Source: Pocillopora verrucosa (lineage: Eukaryota > Cnidaria > Anthozoa > Scleractinia > Pocilloporidae). Taken from it: a stretch of DNA of 64,000 nucleotides. Position 1 is the stretch's first letter; each line of letters begins with the position of its first letter. Both the position numbers and the translations under genes were made by a program. Shown one piece after another: positions 13,191 to 27,200 of this stretch. The notes under the pieces were generated by a model. The model searched no databases and was not told the DNA's origin. It was given only the letters and a program-made list of their open reading frames with translations. The DNA lies in NCBI RefSeq assembly GCF_036669915.1, contig NC_089318.1:19920405-19984404 (forward strand), in the 5' to 3' direction.

Positions 13191-15674
13191 AGCGAATAAC
13201 TGAGTGGGGAACCGACACATTTGCAGCTTACCTTTCCTTCTTTTATTTCTCCTATAATTTCTCCTGTACTTAAGAACTGTACGAATTCCCAAAGCTGTAT
13301 GTTTGCCTTTAAAGCCAGAAGATTTCCCTTTTTATCAAGATCTGAGTCATTGGAAGTCTCGAAAGTATAATGCTTCATCTGTCAAAAGACCGAAAGAAGA
13401 TACTTGTATCAGTAATAAACTCTAAATGACTCTCTTTGAAAACAAGAAAAGCGCAATAGAAAATCTCAACGGTGCAATACAATTATTAAAACACGTATGT
13501 ATATTAAAAAAAAAGAAGAACCTTTGAGTGAACAGCAAACTTTTCAAAGAAGTTCTTGTATTCCGGGCGCTTGGGATCACATCCAAGAAACAAGACAGAT
13601 CTTTCATTGAAGATTTGCTGCATCACTTCCACTTCTGGGCTTTCCAGGGTGTTGCAAAAGCCCTCGAAGTATTTCATCCTTCTTGACTGAAATTGGATTA
13701 AGTAAAGATTGAAAGCATTAACCATTAACAGCAATTTCAAAATACAGTAATGCGTATAATGAACATTAAGACATTGAAGGGCAAATTCAAAGGAAACAAA
13801 TCTGTAGTCAATGAAGTTAAAGGTTAAAATGGTTAATACGTTTGGTCAGGTGAAGTTGGATATAACTGCGAGATTATATACTTACCAACGTCCGTGCAGT
13901 AACATCATTGTCCCCAAGGCACTTTCTGATCAGATCTTCCTGCAGATGAGGCCATTTTTGGGAGAGACTGGAAATCTTAAACCAAATAAAAATATGTAAA
14001 AATATAAACTTTCAAAGAAAAACTCGAAAAACAAAAGTAAATAAAGGTCATTCAAGAACCACTTTCTCATAACTTTGGAAATAAAAGTAAAGATTTCATC
14101 AAAAGTAACATTTTTTTCATCATCTTACATCATATCATAATGCGTTTCAAAACTCTATTTAATTCATGTTAGGCTATCTATCAACTCTTTCAAACCATCT
14201 AAAGAAACTATCGCCCCATTCCTCGCATTTTCAGCAAACACAACTGACATGTAACCGAACAACTACTCAGATTGCTCTGAGTTTAGCTAAGAAACCTATA
14301 AGTTCTACTCCACTCTTTTTTGGGAGGGGATGTTCAGGAATCCATTAACTCAACAGAATCACTCTAAAGAATAGCGCTCTTCGATAGGTTTTGGCTAACG
14401 GAGGATGAATCAGGGTTCGGAAATGCTTAGAAGTTCAACTTCTACACCAACCTGGTCCAATTGCAGTGTCTCGCCACCATTCCCACTCACCCAGATAAAA
14501 CGCTCTAACAGGTCGTCCATGTTGGTGGTAATAATGAGGGGAAATTTCCCGACATTTCGCAAGGCATTGTGAACACGTGACGGAGCCTCGTCGATGTTTC
14601 CCAGGAAGTGTGCGTCCACCATGATTGGTCTAACGCCTTCCTTTAAATTAAGTAGAATCTATAGTTTTCAAACTTTCTCAAGAAATACGTAAGATGATGA
14701 ACTTACAATCAGTAGTCTAAGTCGGTGCTGAAATCACACAAACCTTATGCCTGAATTGAGTAACAGATATTTTTTGAGATAAACGATATGTTGTGAAAAG
14801 GAATCAGCTTTTTCCTAAACTAACGTCCGGCAAGCCACTAAAGCGCCTTTCTGGAATCATCGATTACAAAGAAACACTACTGATTTAGTTCGTTAAAAAA
14901 TTCAATGAATGAATGAAAACTTATTTTTTCAATGTATCCATCAACACTAAGAAGTTCTCTCCTAAGGAGCTGTGCACTACGACTACAAATTATAAAATAG
15001 CACTATAATTATCATTGTTTAAAGAGGTCATTTGCCTCAGAAGTTTACATTAAAATATCTCCCAACAAACCCTATTTACCACGAATCCGTGACCCGGTTT
15101 CGGCTACAGTGAGCATACCGCAATCTAAATCACAGCTTCGACATACGAAGTACATAAGAACCTTTCTACCTCAACTCTTAAAGTTGGGTGTATTTCACTA
15201 CAAATCCTACTTAGCCACAATTAGGAACTCAAAATTGTAAGACCCCATATTCAAGCTTCTTTAATTTCTAAACAAAGGACATTGAAGAGTTAAAGTAAAG
15301 AAAAAAGCTTTCCAGTTCAGCATCAAGGGAGAAACTTTTACGGACTTGTACAGCGTTAAAGCGCGACTCAGGTCGTGTGAAACTTGACGTTTTGCAATCA
15401 TGTGATTTAAGCGTTGTCGTAGGGATATTGGTGATTTAAACGGCTAGCGATCAGCGCTTAAACTCTGAGTAAGACACGGTCTTACCTCAGTATGACTGAC
15501 AGTCTTCCACCAATCATCCAGAGATGGACGAGGATTTCCCGTACTAGCTAATGTCGACATTTGTTCTCCGATGAATAGCACAAGTTTTTCTTGGACAATT
15601 TTGGAACGAATGACATCGAGTTCCTCAGACAAAAGAGAACGTACATCAGGCCTCGCCTCTCCAGGTGTAGCCAT

Positions 15675-18333
15675 GTCTAGAACTGCCTGTATAGTTTTCC
15701 TAGAACTCCTTGAGCAAAAATTGAAAAGAAGAAAAAATTCTTATAAGTCTGTTTACATTTCCTAAAGACATGCTCTCTGTGAACAGAGAGCACTAATGAA
15801 TCAACTACGTTTCACATTTCTTTTCCAATCATCTGAATAAAATATATGTTTACCTGCCTTTTATGTGTCAGAGAGATTTGTGACATCGAGTGCAGATTGG
15901 AAAAGAAGGCTTTTTTGATCAGAGATATGAAACCCTCTTTCAAGCAGACCATTTCAGAAACAAAGTTAGGTATACCAATGGCAAGTTATTTGTAAGAGGC
16001 AAAACCAATCATATCAGCAGTTTTCCTCAATTTTCCACAAAGGTGGTTTGACTTTCAAGTTTAGTCAGGTGTTTTTTTTTACGTAGGTGGCTTTCCCTCT
16101 CCTTTTCCCTGCACCCAAGCGTTGAAAACTAAAACCCTTAAAAGAATATCGATGTTTGGGAAGAAGGAAGCCACGTTGAGCCGCCTTCAATCAAAAGTGC
16201 TAAGTCAGACAGATTGTAATTTTTACAAATCTACTTTGGTTATTTATAGTTTTGGCGCATGTATATATTTAACGGTAATGAAGAAGATAAAATTATTGTG
16301 CCATTCAGCATGGATTTCCCACTGATCAAGAAATGCCGGCTCTTGCAATTTGTAAACTACGCCTTTCTATTACTTAAATTATCTTCCCTTTTTAATATTT
16401 GATTGATCCCATGTTATATTGTTAAAAAGTCCTTATGTATGTGTAACCATTCTTACTATAGTTAAGAAATAAGCAGAGGACAGAGCGCTGTAACTTTAAT
16501 AAAAGCGTCGGGTCTTTGTCAATCAATTTGCAAAGCTCAACGCAGCCCTTTCCTTTTCTAGCGTAATATATATATATATTTTTTTTTAATTCCATGCAGG
16601 AATTTTCCGTTTCTCGGAAATTTTCAAAGTTATATTTAGTCTGCACAGTTCCAGGAATCGCGATGAATTCATCCGTAGCCTGAGCGTGGGAAACAATCCA
16701 AAGCTTCGTTCAATTGTTATGTTCTTAGAAACTTCAATGAATTGAGATTATTGAACCATTAAAGGCGAAGATCCTGATGATAACGCCGTTTTGTAGCTCT
16801 AAGCTATACACCGCAAACAATACGAGTTAGATGAAAAATAAAAAAACAATGTCTGTGAATACAATAAGAACCTATTCTGTATGCTCATACAACAAACCAG
16901 ACAGAGGGTAAGAAATTGCTTTGTCACCGACATTAAATTTTAGCAGTCAAGAACTCGAAATTCTTATGTTACAATCAGATATACTGCATCATTTTTGAGT
17001 ATGCATCATTTTTAACTAATTGTGATATCCTGTAAGGTCATGAGACAAGACTTGACCACTTTATTTATGTAATGGTCGTTCAGCAGTAGTATATAGTTTG
17101 GCGATGGTTTGCTTCTTGTTTTCCTTCATGCTTACCGTTCGGCAATAATCGGAAACCCCAAAATCGAATTATTCGGAATATTCGTGCCATCGGTAGGCTG
17201 CAATCTACCTTTCCTACAAAACTTAACTTCATGATATGAGACACGGTCCAATAATATTTTCCCCACGAATCATCGTCACGAAACGCTCGTGTTATTTGTG
17301 AAATACATTTACTCAGTTTGCTACTGATTAATCGTTCGCAAAGTAAATATCATCAACTGAATGTTACAAAGAGAAAAATTATCACTAGTTATGAGCATTT
17401 TACATCCTTACCTTCGAATGTTTATTGCGAAGCATAGGACGATTTCACTCGTATCCAGTAAATTGATAAGCTCAGGGAGTCCCGGAAGTAGATTGAATTA
17501 CATGGAGTACCAATAAATAATGTGCTAGCGGCATCCGGTAACAACCAAACGCCCTCTCGCTTGCCTTCAATATTCCTACCAAAGCCTCGATCAACAAACT
17601 ATTTTACCCTTACTTTCAGCTCAACTCAGCGTCAGTTTTCTTTTTCAGTTCAACATTAGCGATTTTCCAGCAGTATGTGACTTTGAAGATTCTATCGATT
17701 TTTTAATCCACGAATAGAAAGGCAAGCTTGGCTGAATGGAAATTAGCGGTGATATTTAGTCCACAAACAGGGGTCAACGAAAACAGCACATAACCTTCTG
17801 TTAGCAGCAGAGGGTTTAACATTTACTTTGATTACCATGATCAGCGAGCGGTGGATTTTACATTTAAAGTGTTACATTTTATTGGCTGAACACTAACTTT
17901 AAATTTTCATTTTTTGCACCATACAATTAGTTTCTTTCCGTTTGCTATCTCGAAGGTGACATCAGGATGACTACGAAACGTTGAATCAATTCGTTTTACT
18001 ATTCTCAAACCATTTTAAAAGTTCTTCGTTTATTATCCTCATCCACTGATCTCCACCAAAATCCACTCCCGTTCTTTCTTTATTCTTCGGTCTTCCTATT
18101 CATATCTTGTGGTTTTCTCAAAGTTAACGATTGTGATTTGGCTTTAAATTTCACATCCAAAAACCGACCGGAAATATACAAATATATCTCTAATCATAAC
18201 AAATTAAAGACTTCACTAAAATAAATACGGTCTCCCTATTATTAAAGAGCATGAAATGAGATTTTTGGTAAACTTCATTTAAAATGGGAGCGCTTGTTAT
18301 TCATCCTAGAGGAACTTGATTTGGTTTTCAGAA
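15675..18333. other. Intergenic DNA between tandem copies A and B
   Basis: Holds the presumed promoter and 5' untranslated region of copy A (a CTAG acceptor just above the ATG at 15672-15674 suggests an upstream non-coding exon) and the 3' flank of copy B. A short AT/poly-T stretch lies near 16567-16588. I see no coding exon, RNA gene or clear transposon, and no leftover kinase, SIR2 or MBL exon. Confidence 0.5.
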
Positions 18334-21261
18334 CTAACGGCCACTGGTTTCTTCATCCCAGAGTGTGATGTATTGATCCGCTCGCAGTTGTTCTACTCCT
18401 GTCAGTCCTTCCTCCGGGTACTCTGCGTCGACACCGTATCCAGTTATGTACACCTTGGTGTCTGAAGGCTGCAAAAAATAGAAGATAATGTTTAGAGTCG
18501 GGGAATGGTCAACACAGTCACAGCCTAACTACAAACTTTCTACTTGAAGGTAGCTAATGTGGATGTGTTGGTAGTTAGTATCGATAAGAGATAATGCCTC
18601 TCTCGGTTTTCAGTTGTCACGCCACATTCCAAACCTTTTACCGGTACTTAGGATTTTGTTGAGAAAGCGAATATTGGACATAGACATAACCTAGTTTCTT
18701 CCAGCACCACCGCTGGAATCGTCCATTTGGACCGTCCAACTCGGAGGCTAGCACAAAGGGAAATGATCGACTAGTTTTACATCTCAGAAATCGACGGGAA
18801 TTGCGTACAATTTAGTCGACAAAGTAGTACCAGGTTGTGCCTCAGGAAACCTTTCGCATATGTAGCGAATTTATTCTGGTTTTCACACTTTTGAAGAATT
18901 CATAAAGATAGAGTCATGGTTCAAAGTGTTCAGAGTCACTGAGCAAAAATGAGACTTTACTTCAAACTGAAGGTAATTTTACATTTTCTCTCAATCGTGG
19001 AGTCAAAGTATCACTCGACACGGCACAATATATCACGAGTTGTTCTGGACAAGACTCGCAAATATGATACTGCAACACGTCTTCACCACCACGCCTCAGG
19101 ATAAGATTCGTCTCATCCTTGTACCCAGTATCACGACTATTTTTGGAGCAAACTAGTGAAGTTTAATCGGTTCAAATCAAGGTAAGGTTTTATTTTAAAT
19201 GTTTTGACGAAGAGTGAGGCAAATATGAAAAAAAATATCTTCGTTGACACTAAGACGCAGTGGTAAAAATACTATTGTTGTGTAAACATTAAAAGCTTAC
19301 GTAACTTAGAAACAGAACAAAACAAAAAAAAGTTAAAAAGCTAAAAGTCGCTTACCTGAATTCTCTGAACGTATTCAACAACCTCTGCAAACTAAAACAA
19401 GAGAGAATTGGTTAATGGAAGTCGGTGGATAAGCTTTTTATGATCACAGTAAGCTCAAAGACCTCTTGAAGTTGGTCTCTCCTCAAGCACAAACCTAGCA
19501 TACGCGAGCACAACAAGGTAACTGATGGGAACGTGATTTATTCTCTTATCTCCTTAATTGCATCAGTTGCGCCGCTGAGCGGCCTAAACTAAAAGCAACA
19601 ACTAAATCTAAAGACATACCTTGAACGATTTCTACAGATTCTGCTTACATCGGTTATACGGCTTTGTATTAAAGTTCACCAACTTAACTGTACAAGATCC
19701 ATGTTGTTCAGGTGGAGAGTTTTCAGTTAAGAACAGACCAGTGTATATATAACTAAATTTTTGCCGTTTCATGGTTTCTATTTAGATAATTATAACTTTA
19801 TTTTGTACGCCTGAAAATTAAGTACCCACCGAAGCGTGTTCCTCAGTGCCCTTGTCCCTCGCATCAACAATCACGGTGGAGGCCTGGAAGAAGAACTCGA
19901 ACACGTCCTCTCTGAAGCCAGAGTCTACGCAGTAACCAAGAATTGGTTCCTCTTTGAAGTAGAGCACAAATCCTATGGAAAAGAACTTAAAGTGAAAACT
20001 CTGTCTCGTTTGCTTTCAGACTTGAAATATCAAATATGAAAAGTGGGTTTGACTATCAGAAGTGAGCGACATTTTAAAATAAAAACTTATTTCGCTTGTA
20101 ATTCACCGGCTGACATTTAAATTCCTTCCAGCTTAATTCTATCCCGGAATGGAGAGAATTAAGCTGGTCTTGCCTAACAGTACAACACTATGACCTAACC
20201 CACTTCTCAAAAGGGAACCGTTGATTCTAAAGCGTGACTTAGACCTCCATGTCTTCAGCCACCTTGTATCAAAACATACTATTACTGTCTTGTCGACACA
20301 AACGATTATTCTGATAAACGTTCAAGCCTACCATAGCAGATTTCGCTATGAAGCGTCTTGTAAGTTTTGATAAAAAACTGTTTATCATCATCCAAGTAGG
20401 TTGGACTTCCATCTTGTTCACACGCCAGCCAGTCTGCAACTTGTTCCTGCACGGAAGAACAAAAAAAAACACGTTTTAACTGCTATGTTTCATACGTTGC
20501 TTCAACTTGGCTGATGTAACAGACAATTCCTCCCGAGAGTGGGCTATAACTTACTTACTTAACCCTTACACCAGAATTTAAACGCATTAATTTATTTAGA
20601 TAGATATCACTGTGGTCGGTATTTGATGTTCTTTGTTCGCGACTGGTTTTGTAAAAGGCATGCTCTTGCAATATTAACACCGATGAATGATTCAAGCATG
20701 AAACATCTAACACAGAACCAATTAGACATGTTACAAGGAAGCAGGTCTCCTATAATTTTTTTCCACCGAAGAAAAAAGTCACAAAGAATAATCAGTTTGA
20801 TTAATGTCACTCCATTTGTGCAAGTTACCTTTGTTTGCATCATACTCGAAAGAGTGTAAGAGTGACCTATGACTTACTGGTGTATATAGACTGAGCATCT
20901 CGTCCAATCTGTGTGTCTTCAGTTTTTGTTGCACCTCTGGGCCTGACAGCACCCTCAAGCGAGGTTCGCCAGCCAAATATCTCCGCTTGCTCTCGAATAC
21001 GAAGAGCAAAGGCAGTTCACCAGCATGATCCAGGTGGTTGTGTGTGATAAAAACATTCCTTGGGAACTCGTTGTAAGCTGGGAATGCAATAAAAGGGTGT
21101 CTAAAAAAGCACGGACAAATCAAGGAAGAAGGATAGAGAATTTTACTGACCAAGTCTCTCCCTACAAGCTTTGACGACACCGGCTCCAACATCCGCCATA
21201 AGCAAAGGTTTCCCTTTGTGAAATACAATTGCAGAGGAGCTTGGCTGGCCATGAAGGACGG
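18334..21261 (-). other. Metallo-beta-lactamase fold domain of copy B (exons 15-20)
   Basis: Residues about 824-1069. All ligand motifs can be read: THNHLDH (HxHxDH; H873, H875, D877, H878), LHSEICYG (H960, motif III), YCVDSG (D982, motif IV) and TEEHASF (H1011, motif V). The order and the H...YG...DSG spacing resemble the RNase Z / Lactamase_B_2 branch more than glyoxalase II. Such enzymes use two metal ions, usually zinc, to cut phosphodiester or other bonds. The substrate cannot be read from the sequence. In copy A motif II reads TNNHLDH and VIVDAR is VIVGAR. Confidence 0.85.
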
Positions 21262-24200
21262 CTGAAATCAGTTTTAAATAGTGCCATGAGTACACGTCAG
21301 TTCATTATTTCCTATGTTTCCTTTTGGAGTACGTTTTACACCTAACATGGAGGTATGGGGAGTAAGGAGGGTTGAGTGGTGTTTGTGGTCGCCATTATTT
21401 CATCCTTCAGCGTCAGCCTCGGAATTGGTCGCTAATTATATGAGCTATATCCTTTTTATGATGATTAACATGCACTAGGCAAAATACATGGAACTATGGC
21501 AACTTTTTGTGGGTCAAACATAAAGGACCGCCAGTACTCTGTACTAATACATGCCTTTCATGAGTAAATAGATAGGCATAAAAGGCCACAATACGTTTAC
21601 AGTCATAGGATCTAAGAGCAGAAAGGTGGAGATAAGGGAAGAATTCACTACTCTCTAGACTGGGTCGCAACGTTATGGCTTATAGATAAGTAAAGCAGAG
21701 TAGATCTAGTCTACTCCGCGAAGACCAAAACCATGTCGTTGCATCAATACCTGTTGTGCCTGTCCCAGTTCCAACGCAGTACAGCTCCACTGAATTTTTG
21801 CGTGTGGATATTTTCCCTCTCAGTATGTTGAGAACAAAATGCATCTCGGGACGTGATTTCTCTGGCTTCAGACACTCGACCATAATTTTCTTGAGCTTTA
21901 AGGCAAGTTCCTCTCCAAATTCTTCAACAGAAATACCCTGAAAGAAAAATGTGAGTCCATGTTAACAGAAGATTTCGCTAAAGAATCAAACGACAAAGAA
22001 TGATGATGTATCACGTACATATTGTAATTTTAAACACCATTATCAACAGTTATTGATTCAGTGTCCTGCAGTACTTAATGAAAATTCATTCTGATGGAAA
22101 ATAACGAAAATTAAGTCCAGTTGAAGGTTTCACGAGTGACACGATTTACTTTTATTTGTACAATTCTGATTTCACAATAATCCTAAACAATTTCTGGCTC
22201 TTCACAGTCTATAGTTACCGGAATGGTCGGATTTTCTCCAGCCATTTTCTTCTTGAACACCGTTTCATGCTGCAGTATTATATCAAACACTTCCTTACCA
22301 CTCAGCACTTCAATCAGACACAAACCTAGTGGGAGAAGGACAGACGAGTAACTGATAAGGCAACTTTGATGTTATTTTCCCACTGAATCTTGCTTTAACT
22401 GTTTAGGTATCTCTTAAGATAGATATCAACTCATTGAGACTGGAACAAAAGCTTTTGACGTTAAAAACTGCTAACTACACTACATATCCCGTTTTTGCAT
22501 TGCTAACATGAGACTTAATGACTTCAAAGAAGGAGTATTTTTAAAAACTAATTTGTCCAAATGTTGTCCCTTGATCTTCTTCGTGAAACTTTCTGTTCTT
22601 TAACCGAAACGGTCTACCTGGCTTGTTCAAATGATACAATCTTGCAATTGATGCCAACCACAATCAATTCAAAGTAAAAGATTGCAGATATCTTGTGGAT
22701 CGGAACTATTCTAAGTTGATAGCCAAATTTAACTAAAACCAAACAGAAGTACACTAATGTAATCGCAATTCCGTCGAATTTATTTTTAAAGGTTTTTCTC
22801 TACTTTCTACCAAAAAGCGGACTATATTCGGCTATCTGATTTCAGAGATAGGGAATGGTCTTGGTAAAATAACAAACAGGCAAACAAAACAGCAAGAAAG
22901 TCACCGTTATATCATCATCGAGGCTCACCAAAACTGTGAACATCAGCTTTCTTGGAGTAATGTCCCCCACTGCTGACCACTTCAGGCGCCATGTAGCGAT
23001 ACGAGCCAATCTGGGTTTTTGTTTGACGTGTCCCTTCAGTTGCGCGAGCAAGACCAAAGTCTCCGAGTTTGAGTACTGAGTGGTCAGCTGACAGCTACGA
23101 AGTAATGGCGTAAAGAACAGACCTACTTAACTAGTCACATCACGACGATTAAAATGCGATGTGCAAAATTACCTCCAACGCATTGTAAGAAAAAAAAACA
23201 AAATAATGGTCAATTTCTTGAGATGACTACATAAGATGGTAACGAACACAGCATTTAAGAGAAAGCCTTTTTGTACCTCGATAAATATAATGTTTTCACT
23301 TCTAGATGGTGCAGTCTATGATAGAGACAGTGAAATTATTACACTCACAAAAATGTTTTCAGGTTTAACGTCTCTATGCATGATATTGAGCGAGTGAAGA
23401 TGCTCAATTGCAGAGCCAATATCCTCTAAGAATCTGACGGCAAAATCTTTCCCCTGTCCGGTTCCATGGTTTTTCTCCAGATATGCTTTAAGATTTCCTC
23501 CCGCCATGAACTCCATCACAATTGCCAGCTGATTCTGGATAGAGATGCATTCAAGCACCTTTACAATCTTAGGATGCTTTGCCTCCCTGAAAAAATAAAT
23601 CAATTAAAATAAGTGCTGTGAAATTCGTCCCTCACTTGCTGGCGCTGTTTGCCGGCGTTAATACCGCGAGAAGAATGGCAAAGTGTCATTTCAAGAATAG
23701 GTACATAAAAAACCAAAACAAACCAAGGCGAAAAAAAGAGATGGATTCGAGTCTGTTAGAGCATCGAACCGCCTTCTTTTTAAAAAACCTACGGGCGCAC
23801 TCTACATCATTACTTTCATTGAGGTCACAATTATTGCAAGAATAATCTGTTTAAGTTGAGATATACGTTTAGAAAGTTAATCAGGTAGGCCATCACAGAT
23901 TAAGTTTAACAATTCAAGAGCTTAAGGATGGACATGTTGTAACAATGAGGGGAAACCAAGGAGTGGACTTTTATTTTTTATCAGTCAGTTGGAAAGTTGG
24001 TGCTCAGCAAGTATCTTTGATCTGAAAATATCTTTCCGCGCTGAGCCCAGAAAAAAAATTAAATTCGATGTTTTGACCCAGCTTGTGGCATTTTAAGGTG
24101 TGAGGTTGAGCTAATGTAACATATCAACGTACATTTTCCATATAGCTAGATTTCTACAAAGATCACCTTTATTCTAACCTCAGTGTGTCCACTTCTCGTT

Positions 24201-27200
24201 CAAAGTCCTGTATTTGTTTGCGACTCTGGATGTTCTTCAGGATCTTTACAGCCACATCATGACCGTCCTTCTTCGCTCTGAAAACCTGGCCAAAGCTGCC
24301 TTCACCTAGTGGATCGAGATAACCTGGGTCCAGCTTACTGATCACTTTCTGGCTTATGCGAGTCAATGTTTCTAATGCCTCCAGGTCTTTTTTCTGTAAA
24401 GATAAAAGCAAGGAAAACATTGGTCAGGTGAACTTCTGGGAGCTTGAGTAGAAGTATTGGTACTCCCCAGCCGGGAAGCAGATCCATTGCATATAGCCAT
24501 TCAGCACTGAAAGGGTATTGGTAAACTTAAGCCGCTCATGGTCTCCTGATGGAGAGAGGTGCTAAGATAGCAGACAGTTGAAAAAAGGAGCCCAGATTGT
24601 TTATGCCAGTGGTAACATAACCCTAAACCCTATATCTTGCTCTAAAATTGTCCATTTTTTCAGCGTCTAGAAATCGTAGATACTTTGCCTCGACTGCCCC
24701 TCTAAAAGGAAAAGAACAACCGAGACTAAATGTGACTCACCACAGCAAAACGTGTAATTAGGTGGATGTACAATGGATTTTAAATGTATGACTTTTTCCG
24801 TTTTAACGCTACTTGTCCAAGGCCATGCACAACGACAATACTGTTGAACATCTCCTCTCAACAATACGCACATACAACATAGCCCAGTCAGTAACATGTA
24901 ACCTCATGAAAAGTGAATTATTTCATGAAATACGCTCATTTGCACCGGGTTCTTCGAAGCCCAGGCAATTGATATGTTGCCCTGGCCGGCATTCAAATCT
25001 AACGGTAATCTCGCCAGGAAATCGAACAATTTAGCCCCGATCTAAATTCATTGACGTATAAAGTAAACCTGTTAACTGCATACAAGGGTGTTACCAAACT
25101 CTGATCATAATGTTTAGGAGCATGAAGATGAAGCAACATACTTCAACTGCATCAATGTTGAATTTTTCTTTCATCTGTGCGTTTTCTTTCATAATCGCTG
25201 TGGCGAGTTTCAGAATGGAATCTTCGTTGTTCCAGGCGTTTGCACGGCTTCTCTCGTACACCTTTCGTTTATTCAACACCTCATCCCCGTTTATGTTAAT
25301 GAGTTGAGCGGCGAATTTTCTATCTTCGGGAGATGAGGCTGTTTCAGCGTAGCAAATAGCTTCATCTGTTCCCCCTGTGCCATAAGAGAAAGAAAATACG
25401 GAAACAAACAATCAACGAGAAAAGCGAACGAAAGAAAACTATGAAGACGTTAGCCATTAACATCTATCCTTTACCTCAAACCTTTAAGACACAATGCCGT
25501 ACTGCTCTAAATTGAGAGCATTCAAATGGTATAACACATTTTTAACAATTTTTTCCATTTTTATGCAAAAACATACTTTCATTTTAACAGATACTGAGAC
25601 ACAAAACCTTTGCAACGTTAAACTTACTTATTTCACCAGTGGGCCTGGCCCAACCTGGTCAATAGGTAGAGCGGAAATCACTGACAATATTATGACAGTA
25701 TATATATATTCATGGTTTTTTCTGTCTTAAGAGAGATAACTTTCCATTCAGCTGTTAGTCGATTTTATTCTCTTTAATGATATCAGAATATATACCCACA
25801 CATGTATTTCCATGAGCTAGCATAATTCCAGCTATTCAGTTTTAGGCAGTGCTTTATAGTGACTTTTTAGGTCACAAAAAAGAAGCATGTCATCTTATTT
25901 TGAGCTCCGGCTAAGCAGATAGGGCTTAAATAAATAACCAACCTCTGAGGCGGATGAGAGCAAAGGTTTCCTTCTCGACCTCCTGCACTTGGTAAGTTTC
26001 CTCATCACCAACAATGAGAATTTCCAAGGTGCTATTACTTCGCATGAACGACTTACAAAGTAGAACGGCCTTTGCGTATTTACTGATGGAAATCTTGCAC
26101 TTTTGCAGGATTTTCTCTTTTTCCTTTTCAGACGGAGGAGGTACCTTCTCTACTTGCTTCCATCCTCCTATCTCGTTCTTCACTCCGTGGTAGAAGAACA
26201 AGGCAGTGACGCTGGTTTTTGATTCAGTTATAAGCTGTGATCATAGAGATAGACCCTCCTTAGTAAACTTCCATGCATCAAAGGACAGATTGTGTAACGA
26301 CCATCACAATATTTACTCACCTTTATTAGATTGTCACGCCTTCCTTTCATTGCATCCAACGTCCGCTGAACCTTCTCCTCAGAGTAAACGCCTAGATATG
26401 AAATAAAGGAATTTTAGGCCACGCAGCCGCGTGAAAAGGAATTATGAGGATCTCTCTGTCCATCCTTCATCTCACTATATCTGTCAGCTTCCTTGTCTTT
26501 CTTTACCTCTTTCAGATATCCCATTATAACTACCACAAAGGCAAAAACACTAAACCAAGAATGGACTTTAGGACAGTATGAACGGATGGTCAGGGCGTTG
26601 AGCTTGTAATCTGGTGGCTGCAGGTCAAAGCCCTCCTCTCAGCTACTCACTGGAATTCTTCCCACTTGCCCGGACCTCAACTCCTTGGCTGTGCTTTTCA
26701 TAAAGCACCTCGCCTCCTACCAGATGGTCACGTTCATTCACTTTTTCACTCATTATTCACTCATTTACTCTTATTGTCCCTAAAAAGCCCCACGGGGTGG
26801 TGGGGGGGGTGGTCAATTAAGTCACACATATACTCATGCATACCTACATACGTACACGCATACAGAACTTAAAGTTTTAACTCTATTTTGAAATTGAACT
26901 TAGTTCGCACCAATAAAACGGCAACTCACCAAAGGGATCTTTCGCGAATATGTCTTGTATGGTGGGACGTGAAATCTTTTCAAAGTACTCGTCAGGCGAC
27001 AATGCGTTTGTTATATTAATGGTGTGAAATATTATCTCCGAGGCCTTTATCTCCAGTGCGAGCTGTTGCTTGAGATATTCTTCCCTCTGGGTCCGCAGGT
27101 AGGATCTTTCGTACACCTGTAGGAAGAAAAAGGTAATAAAACACTTAAATAAAACTGAAAAAGAGGTTATAGCGAAGCGCCCTGAAAAAAAGGTGACTGA

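Larger units (their letters stand above)
3130..15674 (-). pseudogene. SIR2-like / kinase / MBL protein, tandem copy A, interrupted
   Basis: Exons in transcript order: 15486-15674, 14452-14640, 13886-13975, 13522-13686, 13232-13378, 10471-10657, 10078-10148, 9594-9885, 8955-9187, 8249-8463, 7351-7588, 7031-7196, 6571-6677, 5857-6043, 5074-5184, 4707-4906, 4513-4627, 4065-4207, 3573-3608, 3130-3267. They total 3219 nt, and 17 of 20 exons have the same length as in copy B, with all phases identical. Three defects stand out: an in-frame TGA at 7498-7500 (codon 623, just after the kinase hinge), an MBL motif reading TNNHLDH where copy B has THNHLDH, and a weak GTTCTT donor after exon 4. A truncated retroelement sits in intron 5. 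All other exons remain open, so inactivation looks recent, or a shortened SIR2-middle protein of about 622 residues is made. A sequencing error at the TGA is possible. Confidence 0.75.

Noticed and set aside
12998-13378. Open frames of Ser/His/Pro/Leu repeats on the minus strand
   Set aside because: They translate the GAGT microsatellite; the only real coding part is exon 5 of copy A (13232-13378).
20623-20859. Overlapping 78-codon frames on both strands in intron 16 of copy B
   Set aside because: Copy A has no counterpart and neither frame has a domain; true exon 16 begins at 20878.
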